Notes: a model not told the origin generated them from the letters alone. A stretch of DNA of 64,000 nt from VRUE01 sp963774555 (GCA_963774555.1 CAVZFL010000002.1:744001-808000); one strand, 5' to 3'; positions 39,771-49,861 are shown, counted from the stretch's first letter. Translations and numbers: made by a program.

Positions 39771-40322
39771 TCAGAAGGTCACCTCAAGAATAAGGATACC
39801 GAGAGCAGCTCCGACAGCCAGCAGGCCCCCGAGGAACAGGATCACCGCGACTCGCAGAGAGTTTGCGGCCCGGTCGCCGACTTCGGTCGTTGACGCAATC
39901 GAATCGAGCAAGCCGTTGATCGTTCGGACCTGAACTCGCCAAAGATTTGGCTCATGCGTGAACTGCTCCGTCGTGTAATTGGCGATCTCACGAGCCGAGA
40001 TTCCAGATATGAGGTGCGGCCGAAATGCAGCACCGAGGATCGAGTTGATCAGCGCTGCTACGAGCAGCACCGCCCCGACCAAAAGGGCTAGTCCAGCTAT
40101 TGCTCGTTGTGGCCCGCCCAGGTCATTGATGATCCGATCCGAGTTGCTACCCACCAGGGCGACCACGGCCGCGGAGAAGCCGCCGAGCTGTCCGGCACGA
40201 GTGCGCAACGACTGTGCCCGCGAGCGAAGGTGCTCGAGCAGGCCCTCCGCCTGCTCGACGTACCAAGCGATCGCCTCTGGATTTGCCTCTCGGGACGGCT
40301 CTGGGCCAGAAAGTTCAGCCAT
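39771..40322 (-). CDS. Three-TM membrane protein, 183 aa, unknown function
   Basis: The N-terminal helical domain is PEAIAWYVEQAEGLLEHLRS followed by RAQSLRTRAGQLGGFSAAVV. Three hydrophobic helices are predicted at about residues 45-60, 73-95 and 156-180. A cytosolic loop sits between helices 2 and 3 (GISAREIANYTTEQFTHEPN). This layout resembles stand-alone membrane proteins of the SLATT/2-TM effector type seen near nucleotide-signalling genes. I cannot confirm this, and no such gene is next to it. About 110 bases upstream of the sirtuin start hold no gene. Confidence 0.6.
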   Translation of the reverse strand: MAELSGPEPSREANPEAIAWYVEQAEGLLEHLRSRAQSLRTRAGQLGGFSAAVVALVGSNSDRIINDLGGPQRAIAGLALLVGAVLLVAALINSILGAAFRPHLISGISAREIANYTTEQFTHEPNLWRVQVRTINGLLDSIASTTEVGDRAANSLRVAVILFLGGLLAVGAALGILILEVTF

Positions 40323-40419
40323 TGCCTCAACATAGCCGCCTCCCGGTCGCTCATTAGGCGCCGAGACCGGAATTGACAGTTAGGTCACTGAACCGTTTGA
40401 AAGAGCGATCCCGCGGCGC

Positions 40420-42420
40420 CTACTTGCCGCTCCATTTGGGGGTGCGCTTGCCGAGAAAGGCGCCGATGCCCTCCTTGGCGTCCTCGCTGCGGAAGGCGGT
40501 GGCAAAGCCCTGCTTCTCGGCCTCGATGCCCTCGTCGAGGTCGCCGGCGGCGGAAACTCGCTTGATCTGCTCGACCGCGACCGGTGCCTGGGCGGCGAGC
40601 TTGCGCCCCCACATCAGGGCGGTCTCGAACAGCTCGTGGTCGGGGACGACGCGGTTGGCGAGGCCGGAGTCGACCGCCTCGCCGGCGAGGATCGCGTCGC
40701 CGATCAGGTTCATCTCCAGGGCCTTGTTGGGGCCGACCAGCCGCGGCAGGCGCTGGGTGCCGCCGAAGCCGGGGATGATCCCCAGCTTCACCTCGGGCTG
40801 GCCGAAGACGGCCGCCTCGGCGGCGATCCGCACGTCGCAGGCCATCGCCACCTCGCAGCCGCCGCCGAAGGCGATCGCGTTGACGGCGGCGATCGTCGCC
40901 ACACGGGACTGGCCGAAGTCGCGCAGCAGCGCGTGGGCGGTGTGGATCAGCTCCTCGCCGCCTCCCTCGTCCATCTGGGTGAAGGCCTTGATGTCGGCGC
41001 CGGCCGAGAAGACGATCGGGACCGAGGAGGCGATCACCATCGCCCCCACCCCGTCGCTCGCCTTTACCCGCTCCCAGACCGTCTTCAGGTCGCGGATCAC
41101 GTCGGGCGAGACGGCGTTCATCGGCGCGTTGGCGAGCCAGGCAATCGCCACCTCGCCGCGGGTCTCCAGCTTCACGGTGTCGGCCTGCTCGCCCTCATCG
41201 GGCTGCGGGTAGGCGTAGAAGCCCTGGCCGGCGGCCATGCCGAAGCGGCCCTGGGCGACGAGGCGGCGCAGCAGCACCGGCGGGGCGAAGCGCTCGCCGT
41301 GGCGCTCCTGCAGTCCCTCCATCCGCTCCAGCACCTTGTCGAGCCCTTCGACGTCGGCTTTCCAGAACGGCGGCAAGAGGCCTTTGCGCGGGTCGAGGCC
41401 GGCGCCGGCCATCATCCCCAGGTCGATGTCGCGGACCGAGCAGACGCCCTCCTCGACCAGCAGGCAGGACTCGATCAGGGCGCGACAGCCGAACAGCGCG
41501 ACCAGCTCCTCGGCGTCGGGCTCGGCCTCGCCGGGGATGTTCTGCTCGCCCTCCTTGAAGAAGCCCTCGCCGCCGGACTTGGCGCCGAGCTTGCCGTCGG
41601 CGACCAGCTGCTTGAGGCCCTGGTGGACGTAGAAGGTCTCGCCGTAGGACTCGCTCAGGTGCTCGGCGACGTGCAGCACGGTGTCGAGGCCGAGCAGGTC
41701 GGTGAGGAAGAAGGGGCCCATCGGCGCCACCTGGGCGGCGGCGATCGCCTCGTCGATCTTCTTCAGCGAGAGGCCCTGCTCCTCCTGGGCGCGCCAGATC
41801 TCGCCGATCGTCGCCATCAGGATGCGGTTGACGACGAAGCCGGGCACCTCGCCACAGACGATCGGCTGCTTCTTGATCGCCTGGGCGAAGTTGTAGGCGA
41901 CGGTGGCGGTCTCCTCGGAGGTCTCCTCGCCGGCGATCACCTCGACCAGCGGCATCACCGAGGCCGGGTAGAAGAAGTGGAAGCCGACGACCTTGTCGGG
42001 GCGCAGCGTCGCTTCGCCGATCTCGGCGATCGAGAGCGAGGAGCTGTTGGAGGCGAGGATCGCGTGGCCGGGCGTGGCCGCGTCGAGCTCGCGGAAGACG
42101 GCCTGCTTGATCTCCATCCGCTCCGGCACCGCCTCGACGACGAAGTCGACCTCGCCGAACTCGGCGTAGCTCGTCGTCCCGGTGACGCGCCCCATCACCT
42201 CGGCGAGGCGGGCGTCGGCCTGCTCGGAGGTCAGCTTCTCCTTCTTGACCAGGCGGGAGAGCTGGCCCTCGGTGACCGCGCGCGCCTTCTCCAGCGCGGC
42301 GTCGACGAACTTCTGGTCGATGTCCTTGACGACGACGGGGATGTCGGCGGCGGCGATCGCCTGCGCGATCTCACCGCCCATGGTGCCGCCGCCGACGACG
42401 GCGGCCTTGGAAACGAACAT
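40420..42420 (-). CDS. 3-hydroxyacyl-CoA dehydrogenase / enoyl-CoA hydratase fusion
   Basis: The product is 666 aa from the ATG at 42420 (MFVSKAAVVGGGTMGGEIAQ) with GGAGGAAG upstream. The N-terminal ~390 residues form a 3-hydroxyacyl-CoA dehydrogenase. It has the NAD loop GGGTMGG, catalytic-His segment KVVGFHFFYPASVMPLVEVI, and two C-terminal helical repeats (GFVVNRILMATIGEIWRAQE). The last ~245 residues are a crotonase (FSAGADIKAFTQMDE oxyanion loop, AFGGGCEVAMACDVRIA, GQPEVKLGIIPGFGGTQRLP with the two Glu). It carries out hydration and oxidation steps of beta-oxidation. The order is reversed relative to E. coli FadB. Confidence 0.9.
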   Translation of the reverse strand: MFVSKAAVVGGGTMGGEIAQAIAAADIPVVVKDIDQKFVDAALEKARAVTEGQLSRLVKKEKLTSEQADARLAEVMGRVTGTTSYAEFGEVDFVVEAVPERMEIKQAVFRELDAATPGHAILASNSSSLSIAEIGEATLRPDKVVGFHFFYPASVMPLVEVIAGEETSEETATVAYNFAQAIKKQPIVCGEVPGFVVNRILMATIGEIWRAQEEQGLSLKKIDEAIAAAQVAPMGPFFLTDLLGLDTVLHVAEHLSESYGETFYVHQGLKQLVADGKLGAKSGGEGFFKEGEQNIPGEAEPDAEELVALFGCRALIESCLLVEEGVCSVRDIDLGMMAGAGLDPRKGLLPPFWKADVEGLDKVLERMEGLQERHGERFAPPVLLRRLVAQGRFGMAAGQGFYAYPQPDEGEQADTVKLETRGEVAIAWLANAPMNAVSPDVIRDLKTVWERVKASDGVGAMVIASSVPIVFSAGADIKAFTQMDEGGGEELIHTAHALLRDFGQSRVATIAAVNAIAFGGGCEVAMACDVRIAAEAAVFGQPEVKLGIIPGFGGTQRLPRLVGPNKALEMNLIGDAILAGEAVDSGLANRVVPDHELFETALMWGRKLAAQAPVAVEQIKRVSAAGDLDEGIEAEKQGFATAFRSEDAKEGIGAFLGKRTPKWSGK

Positions 42421-42502
42421 TGGCTGGTCTTCCTCCGGAGGGTTGGGGCGGCGAAGGCTATCGGGGCGACGCGCCAGCCGGTACAAGCCCCTGGAGCGAA
42501 CC

Positions 42503-42518
42503 TTGTACCCGAGTACAA
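42503..42518. promoter_or_regulatory. 16-bp palindrome upstream of HAD/ECH gene and glnA
   Basis: TTGTAC and GTACAA enclose CCGA. It lies 83 bases upstream of the dehydrogenase start and 114 upstream of glnA, in a divergent promoter region. GGTACAAG also occurs as a half-site about 20 bases earlier. Probably an operator; the binder is unknown. Confidence 0.5.
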
Positions 42519-42631
42519 AGGCATCTTCGAGCCGTTGGCATTACCCTCTTTTGGCTCTTCTTGAGGGAGCTGACCGGTAACCGACCGCGCCCCACCGACG
42601 GGCGCGACGCCAAGCGAGGACGACCAGAGCG

Positions 42632-44779
42632 ATGACCCGAAGCCGCCAGCAGAACGTGACCGCAGCCCAGTGGAGCTCCAACGGGGAGGCACTCGGCACG
42701 ATCGACCTGACCCTGCCCGAGAACGAAGCCTTCGGGGCGAACGTCTTCTCCGTCGCCGCGCAGCGCGAACGGCTGCCGGGCGACGTCTTCGAGAAGCTGC
42801 AGGGAGCGCTCGAGAGCGGCGATGCGATCGACGGCGCCACCGCCGACGCGGTCGCCACCGCGATGAAGGACTGGGCGCTGGAGAAGGGCGCGACCCACTT
42901 CACCCACGTCTTCCAGCCGCTGACCGGCTCGACCGCCGAGAAGCACGACTCCTTCTTCGAGCCCGCCGGCGAGGGCCGCGCCCTGGCCGGCTTCTCCGGC
43001 AAAGAGCTGATCCAGGGCGAGCCCGACGCCTCCTCCTTCCCCACCGGCGGCGTCCGCGCCACCTTCGAGGCCCGCGGCTACACCGCCTGGGACCCGACCA
43101 GCCCCGCCTTCATCCTCGAGAACCCGAACGGCTCGCTGCTCTGCATCCCGACCGCCTTCGCCTCCTGGACCGGCGAGGCGCTCGACGCCAAGATCCCGCT
43201 GCTGCGCTCGATGGACGCGCTCTCGCGCTCGGCGATCAAGGCGCTGGGGCTGCTCGGCGACAGCGAGAGCAAGCGCGTCTTCACCACGGTCGGCCCCGAG
43301 CAGGAGTACTTCCTGATCGACGAGCAGTACTTCTTCGAGCGCCCCGACCTGATCTCGACCGGTCGCACGCTCTTCGGCGCCAAGCCGCCCAAGGGTCAGG
43401 AACTCGACGACCACTACTTCGGCACGATCCCCGAGCGGGTGCTCGCCTTCATGATGGAGTCGGAGCTGGAGATGCGCAAGCTCGGCATCCCGGTCAAGAC
43501 CCGCCACAACGAGGTCGCGCCCGGCCAGTACGAGATCGCGCCGGTCTTCGAGAACTCCAACGTCGGCTCCGACCACCAGCAGCTGGCGATGCGGACGCTG
43601 GAAAACGTCGCCCGCCGCTACGGCATGGTCTGCCTGCTGCACGAGAAGCCCTTCGCCGGCATCAACGGCTCGGGCAAGCACAACAACTGGTCGATGGGGA
43701 CCGACACCGGCTCCAACCTGCTCGACCCGGGCGACACGCCGGCCGACAACGTCCACTTCCTCTTCTTCTGCGCGGCGGTGATCCAGGCCGTCAACAAGCA
43801 CCAGGGCCTGCTGCGAGCCTCGGCCGCCGACATCGGCCAGGACCACCGGCTCGGCGCCAACGAGGCGCCGCCGGCGATCATCTCGATCTTCCTCGGCTCG
43901 GAGCTGGTCAAGGTCTTCGAGGCGATCGCGAGCGGCGGTGGAGACCCGCACACCCCCGCCTCCTTCCTCGACCTCGGCGCCACCGTGCTGCCACCGCTGC
44001 CCAAGCACGGTGGCGACCGCAACCGCACCTCGCCCTTCGCCTTCACCGGCAACAAGTTCGAGTTCCGGGCGCTGGGATCGAGCATGTCGCTGGCCTTCCC
44101 CAACACGGTGCTGAACACGATCGTCGCCGAGGCGATCGACGAGCTCGCCGACAAGCTGGAGGCGAAGACGAGCGCCGGCATGGATGCGGCCGAGGCCGTG
44201 ATCGAGGTGGTCAAGGACTCCTACACGGAGAACAAGGCGATCTGTTTCGACGGAGACAACTACTCCGAGGAGTGGCACGCCGAGGCCGAGCAGCGCGGAC
44301 TGAAGAACCTGCGGACGACCCCCGATGCGCTGCTCGAGGTGCTGGCCGAGCCGTCAGTTGCCGCCTTCGAGAACTACAGCGTGCTCTCCAAGCGCGAGCT
44401 GGAGAGTCGCTTCGAGGTCTGGGTCGAGCAGTACGCACTGCGCGCCAACATCGAGGCCGAGACGACCTTCTCGATCGCCAAGACGATGATCCTGCCGGCG
44501 GCCCTGCGCCACCTTGCGCTGATCGCCGAGGCTGGCGTGTCCACCCTCGAGGGCGAGATCCGCGGCCTGATCGAGGAGCTCTCGACCGCGCTCGACGCGC
44601 TGGAGAAGGCCAACGCCGAGCCGACCGAGCTCGAGGGCCTCGACCTGGCGCTCTTCGCCCGCGACGAGCAGCTGGCCAAGAGCCTGACCGTGCGCGAGGC
44701 CGCCGACAAGCTCGAGAAGATCGTCGCCGACGACTTCTGGCCGCTGCCCAAGTACGAGGAGATGCTCTTCATCAAGTAG
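42632..44779 (+). CDS. glnN: Glutamine synthetase type III (GlnN)
   Basis: The product is 715 aa, the size of GSIII rather than GSI (about 470). It makes glutamine from glutamate, ammonia and ATP. The GSIII N-terminus (FGANVFSVAAQRERLPGDVF, HFTHVFQPLTGSTAEKHDSF) is followed by the catalytic core. This contains FTTVGPEQEYFLID, KTRHNEVAPGQYEIAPVFEN and SDHQQLAMRTLEN, the ATP/glutamate segment GINGSGKHNNWSMG, and GDRNRTSPFAFTGNKFEFRALG. The long C-terminal helical part (after residue 500) is typical. With amt 4.3 kb away it fits ammonium assimilation. Confidence 0.95.
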   Translation: MTRSRQQNVTAAQWSSNGEALGTIDLTLPENEAFGANVFSVAAQRERLPGDVFEKLQGALESGDAIDGATADAVATAMKDWALEKGATHFTHVFQPLTGSTAEKHDSFFEPAGEGRALAGFSGKELIQGEPDASSFPTGGVRATFEARGYTAWDPTSPAFILENPNGSLLCIPTAFASWTGEALDAKIPLLRSMDALSRSAIKALGLLGDSESKRVFTTVGPEQEYFLIDEQYFFERPDLISTGRTLFGAKPPKGQELDDHYFGTIPERVLAFMMESELEMRKLGIPVKTRHNEVAPGQYEIAPVFENSNVGSDHQQLAMRTLENVARRYGMVCLLHEKPFAGINGSGKHNNWSMGTDTGSNLLDPGDTPADNVHFLFFCAAVIQAVNKHQGLLRASAADIGQDHRLGANEAPPAIISIFLGSELVKVFEAIASGGGDPHTPASFLDLGATVLPPLPKHGGDRNRTSPFAFTGNKFEFRALGSSMSLAFPNTVLNTIVAEAIDELADKLEAKTSAGMDAAEAVIEVVKDSYTENKAICFDGDNYSEEWHAEAEQRGLKNLRTTPDALLEVLAEPSVAAFENYSVLSKRELESRFEVWVEQYALRANIEAETTFSIAKTMILPAALRHLALIAEAGVSTLEGEIRGLIEELSTALDALEKANAEPTELEGLDLALFARDEQLAKSLTVREAADKLEKIVADDFWPLPKYEEMLFIK

Positions 44780-44791
44780 GGCAGGCAGCGC

Positions 44792-46240
44792 TCAGCCGCG
44801 GGGCAGGACGCGCATCCGCAGGCCGCCCCGCGGTGAGAGCGTCGGCATCTGGCGCACGGTCATCGTGCGGCCGGGCATCGCGTCGAGGCGCAGGCGCTGC
44901 AGCAGCATCGTCGCCACCAGCTTCACCTCGGTCTGGCCGAAGCGCTTGCCGATGCAAATGCGACGGCCGCCGCCGAAGGGGACGTAGGCGCCGCGCGGCA
45001 GTGCCGCCTTGCGCTCGCGGGTGAAGCGCTCGGGGATGAAGGCCTCGGGGTCAGGGAAGACCTCGGGGATGCGGTGGCTGGCCCAGGAGCAGTAGTTGAC
45101 GTAGGCGCCGCGGGAGACGCGCTGGCCGTTGAATTCGAAGTCGCGCACCGCTCGGCGCGGGCCGATCCAGGCGGGCGGGTAGAGGCGCAGCACCTCGTCG
45201 AGGACCATGTCGAGGTAGGGCATCTCACGCTCGAGGGCGTCGATGCTGGGCGCCTCGCCGCCGAGCACCCGATCCTGCTCCTCGCAGAGCTTGGCGACGA
45301 CGTCGGGGTGCCGTGCCAGCTCATACATCATGAAGGTGAGGGTCGAGGTCGAGGTGTCGTGGCCGGCGAACATCAGGGTCATGACCTGGTCGCGGATCTC
45401 TTTGTCGGAGAATCCCTCCCCCGCCTCGTCGCGCACGCCGACCAGCAGGCTGAGGATGTCCATCCTGCTCTCATCGGGACTGGCCCGCCGGGCTGCGATC
45501 TCGCCGTAGACGATTTCGTCGAGCACCGCGCGGGAGCGAACCATCTTCGAGAACGGCGAGCCCGGCCCGCGCAGGAGGCGCAGGTGGAAGTCGATGCCGT
45601 AGAACCCGAGCGCCCGCTCGAAGTGCTCGGCAGCAGCGGCGCCCTTGCCGGCCTCGTCGGGATCGAGGCCGAGCAGCGCCCGCATCGCGATCCGCATCGC
45701 CAGGTTCCGCATCCACTCGTAGACGTCGACCACCTCGCCGGGGCGCAGGCGTCCGATCGCCGGCGTCGCCTCCGCGATCATCGCTTCCACCGAGGCGGCG
45801 ACCTGCTCGCGGTGGAAGGCGGGCATCATGATCGCGCGGGCCCTGTCGTGGTAGGCGTCGTCGATCGTCAGCAACCCGTCGCCGAGCAGCGGAATCAGGT
45901 CGCCGAAGCTCGACTCGCGCCAGTGGAAGTTCTCCGGGTGGCTGACCGTGATGAAGTGGTTCGCCTCAGGCCCGAGCATGAAGATCACCGGGTGGTGGAG
46001 CAGGCGGACGCTGAAGATCGGGCCGTATTCCTCGTAGAGGCCGAGCAGGAGCGGCAGCGGATCGCGCGTCGCCTGCAGGGTCCGCCCCATGTTGAAGTCC
46101 TGCGGGCCGGGCGGGAAGGAGCCACGGCGACGGATCGACACCTCGTGGCGCGCGTCGTCGAGGACGCGCACTACCGGATTGCCGCTCATCTGCCGGGGCG
46201 GTTGCACGCGGGGCGGGACGGTTGGCGCCTCAGTGCTCAT
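44792..46240 (-). CDS. Cytochrome P450
   Basis: The product is 482 aa. It shows the I-helix oxygen-binding AGHDTSTSTLTF (about residue 296), the K-helix ExxR in DEVLRLYPPAWIGPRR, the PERF motif FIPERF, and the heme loop FGGGRRICIGKRFGQTE with the axial Cys. These enzymes insert oxygen into hydrophobic substrates using electrons from a redox partner; none is encoded adjacently. The length and PPGP-type N-terminus (GSFPPGPQDFNMGRTL) resemble soluble CYP102/CYP110-like bacterial enzymes, loosely. A perfect 16-bp palindrome lies upstream. The substrate is unknown. Confidence 0.93.
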   Translation of the reverse strand: MSTEAPTVPPRVQPPRQMSGNPVVRVLDDARHEVSIRRRGSFPPGPQDFNMGRTLQATRDPLPLLLGLYEEYGPIFSVRLLHHPVIFMLGPEANHFITVSHPENFHWRESSFGDLIPLLGDGLLTIDDAYHDRARAIMMPAFHREQVAASVEAMIAEATPAIGRLRPGEVVDVYEWMRNLAMRIAMRALLGLDPDEAGKGAAAAEHFERALGFYGIDFHLRLLRGPGSPFSKMVRSRAVLDEIVYGEIAARRASPDESRMDILSLLVGVRDEAGEGFSDKEIRDQVMTLMFAGHDTSTSTLTFMMYELARHPDVVAKLCEEQDRVLGGEAPSIDALEREMPYLDMVLDEVLRLYPPAWIGPRRAVRDFEFNGQRVSRGAYVNYCSWASHRIPEVFPDPEAFIPERFTRERKAALPRGAYVPFGGGRRICIGKRFGQTEVKLVATMLLQRLRLDAMPGRTMTVRQMPTLSPRGGLRMRVLPRG

Positions 46241-46256
46241 TGGGGCCGGATAATAA

Positions 46257-46272
46257 TTGGCTGGTCAGCCAA
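46257..46272. promoter_or_regulatory. Palindromic operator upstream of P450
   Basis: TTGGCTGGTCAGCCAA reads as TTGGCTG and CAGCCAA around a 2-base centre. It lies 17 bases upstream of the P450 start and touches the rlmN stop. It matches, with one symmetric change per arm, the palindrome at 53616-53631 before the acyl-CoA dehydrogenase. A TetR-type site is likely (inference). Confidence 0.65.
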
Positions 46273-47253
<981 letters not shown>

Positions 47254-47280
47254 CTGGCGAGTGTAGGGAGCGGGACCCGG

Positions 47281-48126
47281 CTAGAGGCCGACGGCGTCGG
47301 CGAGCAGGTCGACCTGGGCGGGGTCGCTGGAGGAAGGGCAGAAGATCAGCTCGTCGCAGCCGGCCCCTTTGTAGGCCGCGAGGCTCTGCTCGACTGCCGC
47401 TGCATCCTTGGCGGCGCCGGAGACGATGAAGGCGGCGATATCCTTGCCGAGCCAGGCGTAGTAGTCGCCCAGGCTGGCGCTTGCGTCCTCCTCGGCACGG
47501 TCGCCCAGCGAGAAGTAGGCGAGCGCCATGGTTCGGGGCTGTCCGTCCCGGCCCGCCTCGGTCCAGGCGGCCTTGGCCTTCTCTGCCCCCTCGGCGAACT
47601 GCTCCGGCCCCGTTCCCGCGGCTATCCAGCCGTCGCCGAAGCGGGCTGCACGAGCGAACGAGGCGTCGGCGTGCCCACCAACCACGACGCGCGGAGTACC
47701 GCCGACGGTGGGCCCGATCTCGCGCCCGGACCAGACCTCCTCGATCCGCTCCAGCATCGCGTCCAACCGCCGACCGCGGCCGGCGAGCTCGACCCCGCTC
47801 GCCTCGTAGTCGTCGTCACGACCGCCGAGGCCGATGCCGAGCGTGAAGCGCCCGGCGGAGAGCGCCTGCAGGCTGAGCGCCTGCTTGGCGAGCTCGGTGG
47901 CATTGACGCGCAGCGGCCCCAGCAGCACCGAGGTGCAGAGCCCAATCCGCTCGGTAACCGCGGCGGCCGCGGCAAGCGCCGTCAGCGGCTCGTAGTTCTC
48001 GTAGACAATGCGATCGATCGTCCCCAGGCTGCTGAAGCCGCTGGCCTCGGCCCGGCGCGCCCACTCGGTCAGCTGCTCGCCGGTGGCCCCGGGAATCGCG
48101 TTGGGCAATCCAATCGCAACGTCCAT
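47281..48126 (-). CDS. LLM-class, probably F420-dependent oxidoreductase
   Basis: The product is 281 aa. The bacterial luciferase-like TIM barrel is seen in MDVAIGLPNAIPGATGEQLT, ARRAEASGFSSLGTIDRIVY, IGLCTSVLLGPLRVNATELA, LSAGRFTLGIGLGGRDDDYE and VVVGGHADASFARAARFGDG. Proteins of this family in actinobacteria mostly use coenzyme F420, some FMN. The cofactor cannot be proved from sequence alone. It ends 27 bases before rlmN; a 3 bp gap separates it from the vapC start region upstream. Confidence 0.85.
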   Translation of the reverse strand: MDVAIGLPNAIPGATGEQLTEWARRAEASGFSSLGTIDRIVYENYEPLTALAAAAAVTERIGLCTSVLLGPLRVNATELAKQALSLQALSAGRFTLGIGLGGRDDDYEASGVELAGRGRRLDAMLERIEEVWSGREIGPTVGGTPRVVVGGHADASFARAARFGDGWIAAGTGPEQFAEGAEKAKAAWTEAGRDGQPRTMALAYFSLGDRAEEDASASLGDYYAWLGKDIAAFIVSGAAKDAAAVEQSLAAYKGAGCDELIFCPSSSDPAQVDLLADAVGL

Positions 48127-48564
48127 CTACGCCTCCTTGAACGGATCCTCGACCCTGATCCCGTCGAAGCGGCGGAAGTCGCGGTCGCGCGTGTAGATCG
48201 TGTTGACGCCGTGCTGGCGCATCAGGGCGGCGATGTGGGCGTCGGTTACGTCTCCGCCACGGGTGCCGGCCGATGCCGTTGCCCGGTAGATGGTGAGGAA
48301 GTCGGGGGCCTCGCCGGGAGTCCGAACGTTGTTGCGTTCGATCAGGTCGCTCAACGAGGACAGCGCTTGGGCGGGCGAGAGTGGCTTGTCGATGACCGCC
48401 GGATTGGTCGAGAGGCGGAGGAATCCCATCGCCACCGGCCAGAACAGGTAGAGGAGATCCGGGCCGAGCGCGAGGCGCTCGACCAAGGCGTGGGCTTTCT
48501 CGAAGGACTCACTGCTCGAGTTCGCCGCGTAGAGCAGGATGTTGGTGTCGATCGCGGCGCTCAA
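48127..48564 (-). CDS. vapC: VapC-like PIN-domain toxin
   Basis: The product is 145 aa from TTG at 48564, whose bases overlap the vapB stop (TTGA). PIN-domain acidic residues are AIDTNILLYAANS (first Asp), a middle Glu or Asp region (PVAMGFLRLSTNPAV), GGDVTDAHIAALMRQHGV (Asp) and IYTRDRDFRRFDGI (C-terminal Asp). VapC toxins are Mg-dependent RNases that cleave tRNA or rRNA. The antitoxin gene precedes it, so the pair forms a typical operon. Confidence 0.87.
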   Translation of the reverse strand: MSAAIDTNILLYAANSSSESFEKAHALVERLALGPDLLYLFWPVAMGFLRLSTNPAVIDKPLSPAQALSSLSDLIERNNVRTPGEAPDFLTIYRATASAGTRGGDVTDAHIAALMRQHGVNTIYTRDRDFRRFDGIRVEDPFKEA

Positions 48565-48815
48565 CGCTCGCCCCTTTCGAGTTCCTCTCGATCGAGCAAA
48601 TTCCAGACCGCCTGCTTGTCCTCGAGGTCGATCTTGAACGGGCCCATGCTCTTCGTCGCCCAATTCAGCGGCCGCGGCTCGGCAGCCCCCACTTCGCCCA
48701 GACCATCGGCCAGGAGCTCGGAGGCGATCTGGCCCATGCTCTTGTGCTCGGCGGCGGCACGGCTGCGTAGATCCGCGAGGACGGTCGCGTCGATATCCAG
48801 GGTCGTGCGGGGCAT
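48561..48815 (-). CDS. vapB: VapB-like antitoxin
   Basis: The product is 84 aa from the ATG at 48815, MPRTTLDIDATVLADLRSRA, an N-terminal ribbon-helix-helix-like region. AAEHKSMGQIASELLADGLG follows, then a C-terminal toxin-binding tail (FKIDLEDKQAVWNLLDREEL). An upstream in-frame ATG exists but lacks family support. The 5' region (48816-48857) is AT-rich with several copies of TGATGT, possibly the autoregulatory site. Confidence 0.8.
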   Translation of the reverse strand: MPRTTLDIDATVLADLRSRAAAEHKSMGQIASELLADGLGEVGAAEPRPLNWATKSMGPFKIDLEDKQAVWNLLDREELERGER

Positions 48816-48957
48816 GATGTGTGATGTTACAGAAATTGTCATCTGATGTCCTCGTTGAACTCGGGTCGACACGGCACGCTAGGCCGTTGCGACGCGCGCG
48901 TGGTGCGCATGGTGTGCCGGCTTTCGCGCGGCTCAGTCTCGGGATACAGTCCCCTCC

Positions 48958-49392
48958 ATGAGCGAGCGCGACGGGATCGAGGTGCTGAGAGAGGCGATAG
49001 GGCGCTACAACGAGGCCTGGAACGCCCAGGACCTCGATGCGATCGTCGCCATGCACGCCGCCGACATGGTCTTCGCCAACCACACCGCCGGGGAGTCGGC
49101 CAGCGGCGAGGAGGTGCGCGGCCACATCGCCAAGATCTTCGAGTCCTGGCCCGACATGAAGTTCGAGACCCGACGACTGTATGTGCGCGAGGGCGTCGTC
49201 ACGCAGGAGTGGACGGCGACCGCGACTCACTCCAACACGCTGCGGCGCGGCGACCTCGAGGCACCGCCGTCGGGCCGAACCGTCAGCTGGGACGGCGTCG
49301 ACGTGATCCCCTTCGAGGACGGCCTGATCAAGCGCAAGGATGTCTACTCGGACTCGGTCTCGATCCTGCGCCAGGTCGGCCTGCTCGACTGA
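48958..49392 (+). CDS. SnoaL-like (NTF2-fold) protein
   Basis: The product is 144 aa. The NTF2-like pattern is LREAIGRYNEAWNAQDLDAI, VAMHAADMVFANHTAGESAS, the mid-strand DMKFETRRLYVREGVVTQEW and the C-terminal VSWDGVDVIPFEDGLIKRKD. Such folds act as polyketide cyclases, dehydratases or plain binding domains; no active-site pair can be asserted. It is convergent with another SnoaL-like gene 19 bases away, so two NTF2-fold proteins face each other. Confidence 0.75.
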   Translation: MSERDGIEVLREAIGRYNEAWNAQDLDAIVAMHAADMVFANHTAGESASGEEVRGHIAKIFESWPDMKFETRRLYVREGVVTQEWTATATHSNTLRRGDLEAPPSGRTVSWDGVDVIPFEDGLIKRKDVYSDSVSILRQVGLLD

Positions 49393-49411
49393 ACGTCGCG
49401 GCAAGGCCGCC

Positions 49412-49861
49412 TCAGCGGCGGAGCTGGCGCAAACGGCTGCGCAGAAACGCGGGCCAGGTGCGAGGGCGAGTTGCAGTTGCAAGGACGATCGGCATCGAGT
49501 CGAAGTAGGTAACGCGTTCGACTGCGAGGCCATCCGTCGCGAGGACGAAGCGGTCGACCGCGTGCCAGGAGATCGGCTTGCCGCCGGCGGTGCCACTGAG
49601 GGTGAACTCGATCAGGACGCCGTCGGCCGTCGCGCCCCAGCGGTGCATCTCGCCCCTGAGGTCCGGAATCAGCTCGAAGAGATCGGCGAAGGCGCGCTGA
49701 CCCTCGGCGAGGGTGTGTGTGACGGGCGTCATCGGTGCCACCAGGCGCACCTGCGACGCCAGCACCGTGTCAAGACGCTCTGCTGTCGGGGCCCGCCAGT
49801 ACTCGGCGAAACGCCGGGCGAAGTCTGCCGCAGTCGAGTCGCCTGCCTTGACCTCGCTCAT
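49412..49861 (-). CDS. SnoaL-like (NTF2-fold) protein, coupled to TetR
   Basis: The product is 149 aa. It starts by ATG overlapping the tetR stop (ATGA, 49858-49861). NTF2-like pattern: ADFARRFAEYWRAPTAERLD, VAPMTPVTHTLAEGQRAFAD, GEMHRWGATADGVLIEFTLS and GKPISWHAVDRFVLATDGL. The Arg-rich tail (TRPRTWPAFLRSRLRQLRR) is unusual for the fold. It is co-expressed with the TetR regulator and may be its target enzyme; the activity is unknown. Confidence 0.78.
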   Translation of the reverse strand: MSEVKAGDSTAADFARRFAEYWRAPTAERLDTVLASQVRLVAPMTPVTHTLAEGQRAFADLFELIPDLRGEMHRWGATADGVLIEFTLSGTAGGKPISWHAVDRFVLATDGLAVERVTYFDSMPIVLATATRPRTWPAFLRSRLRQLRR

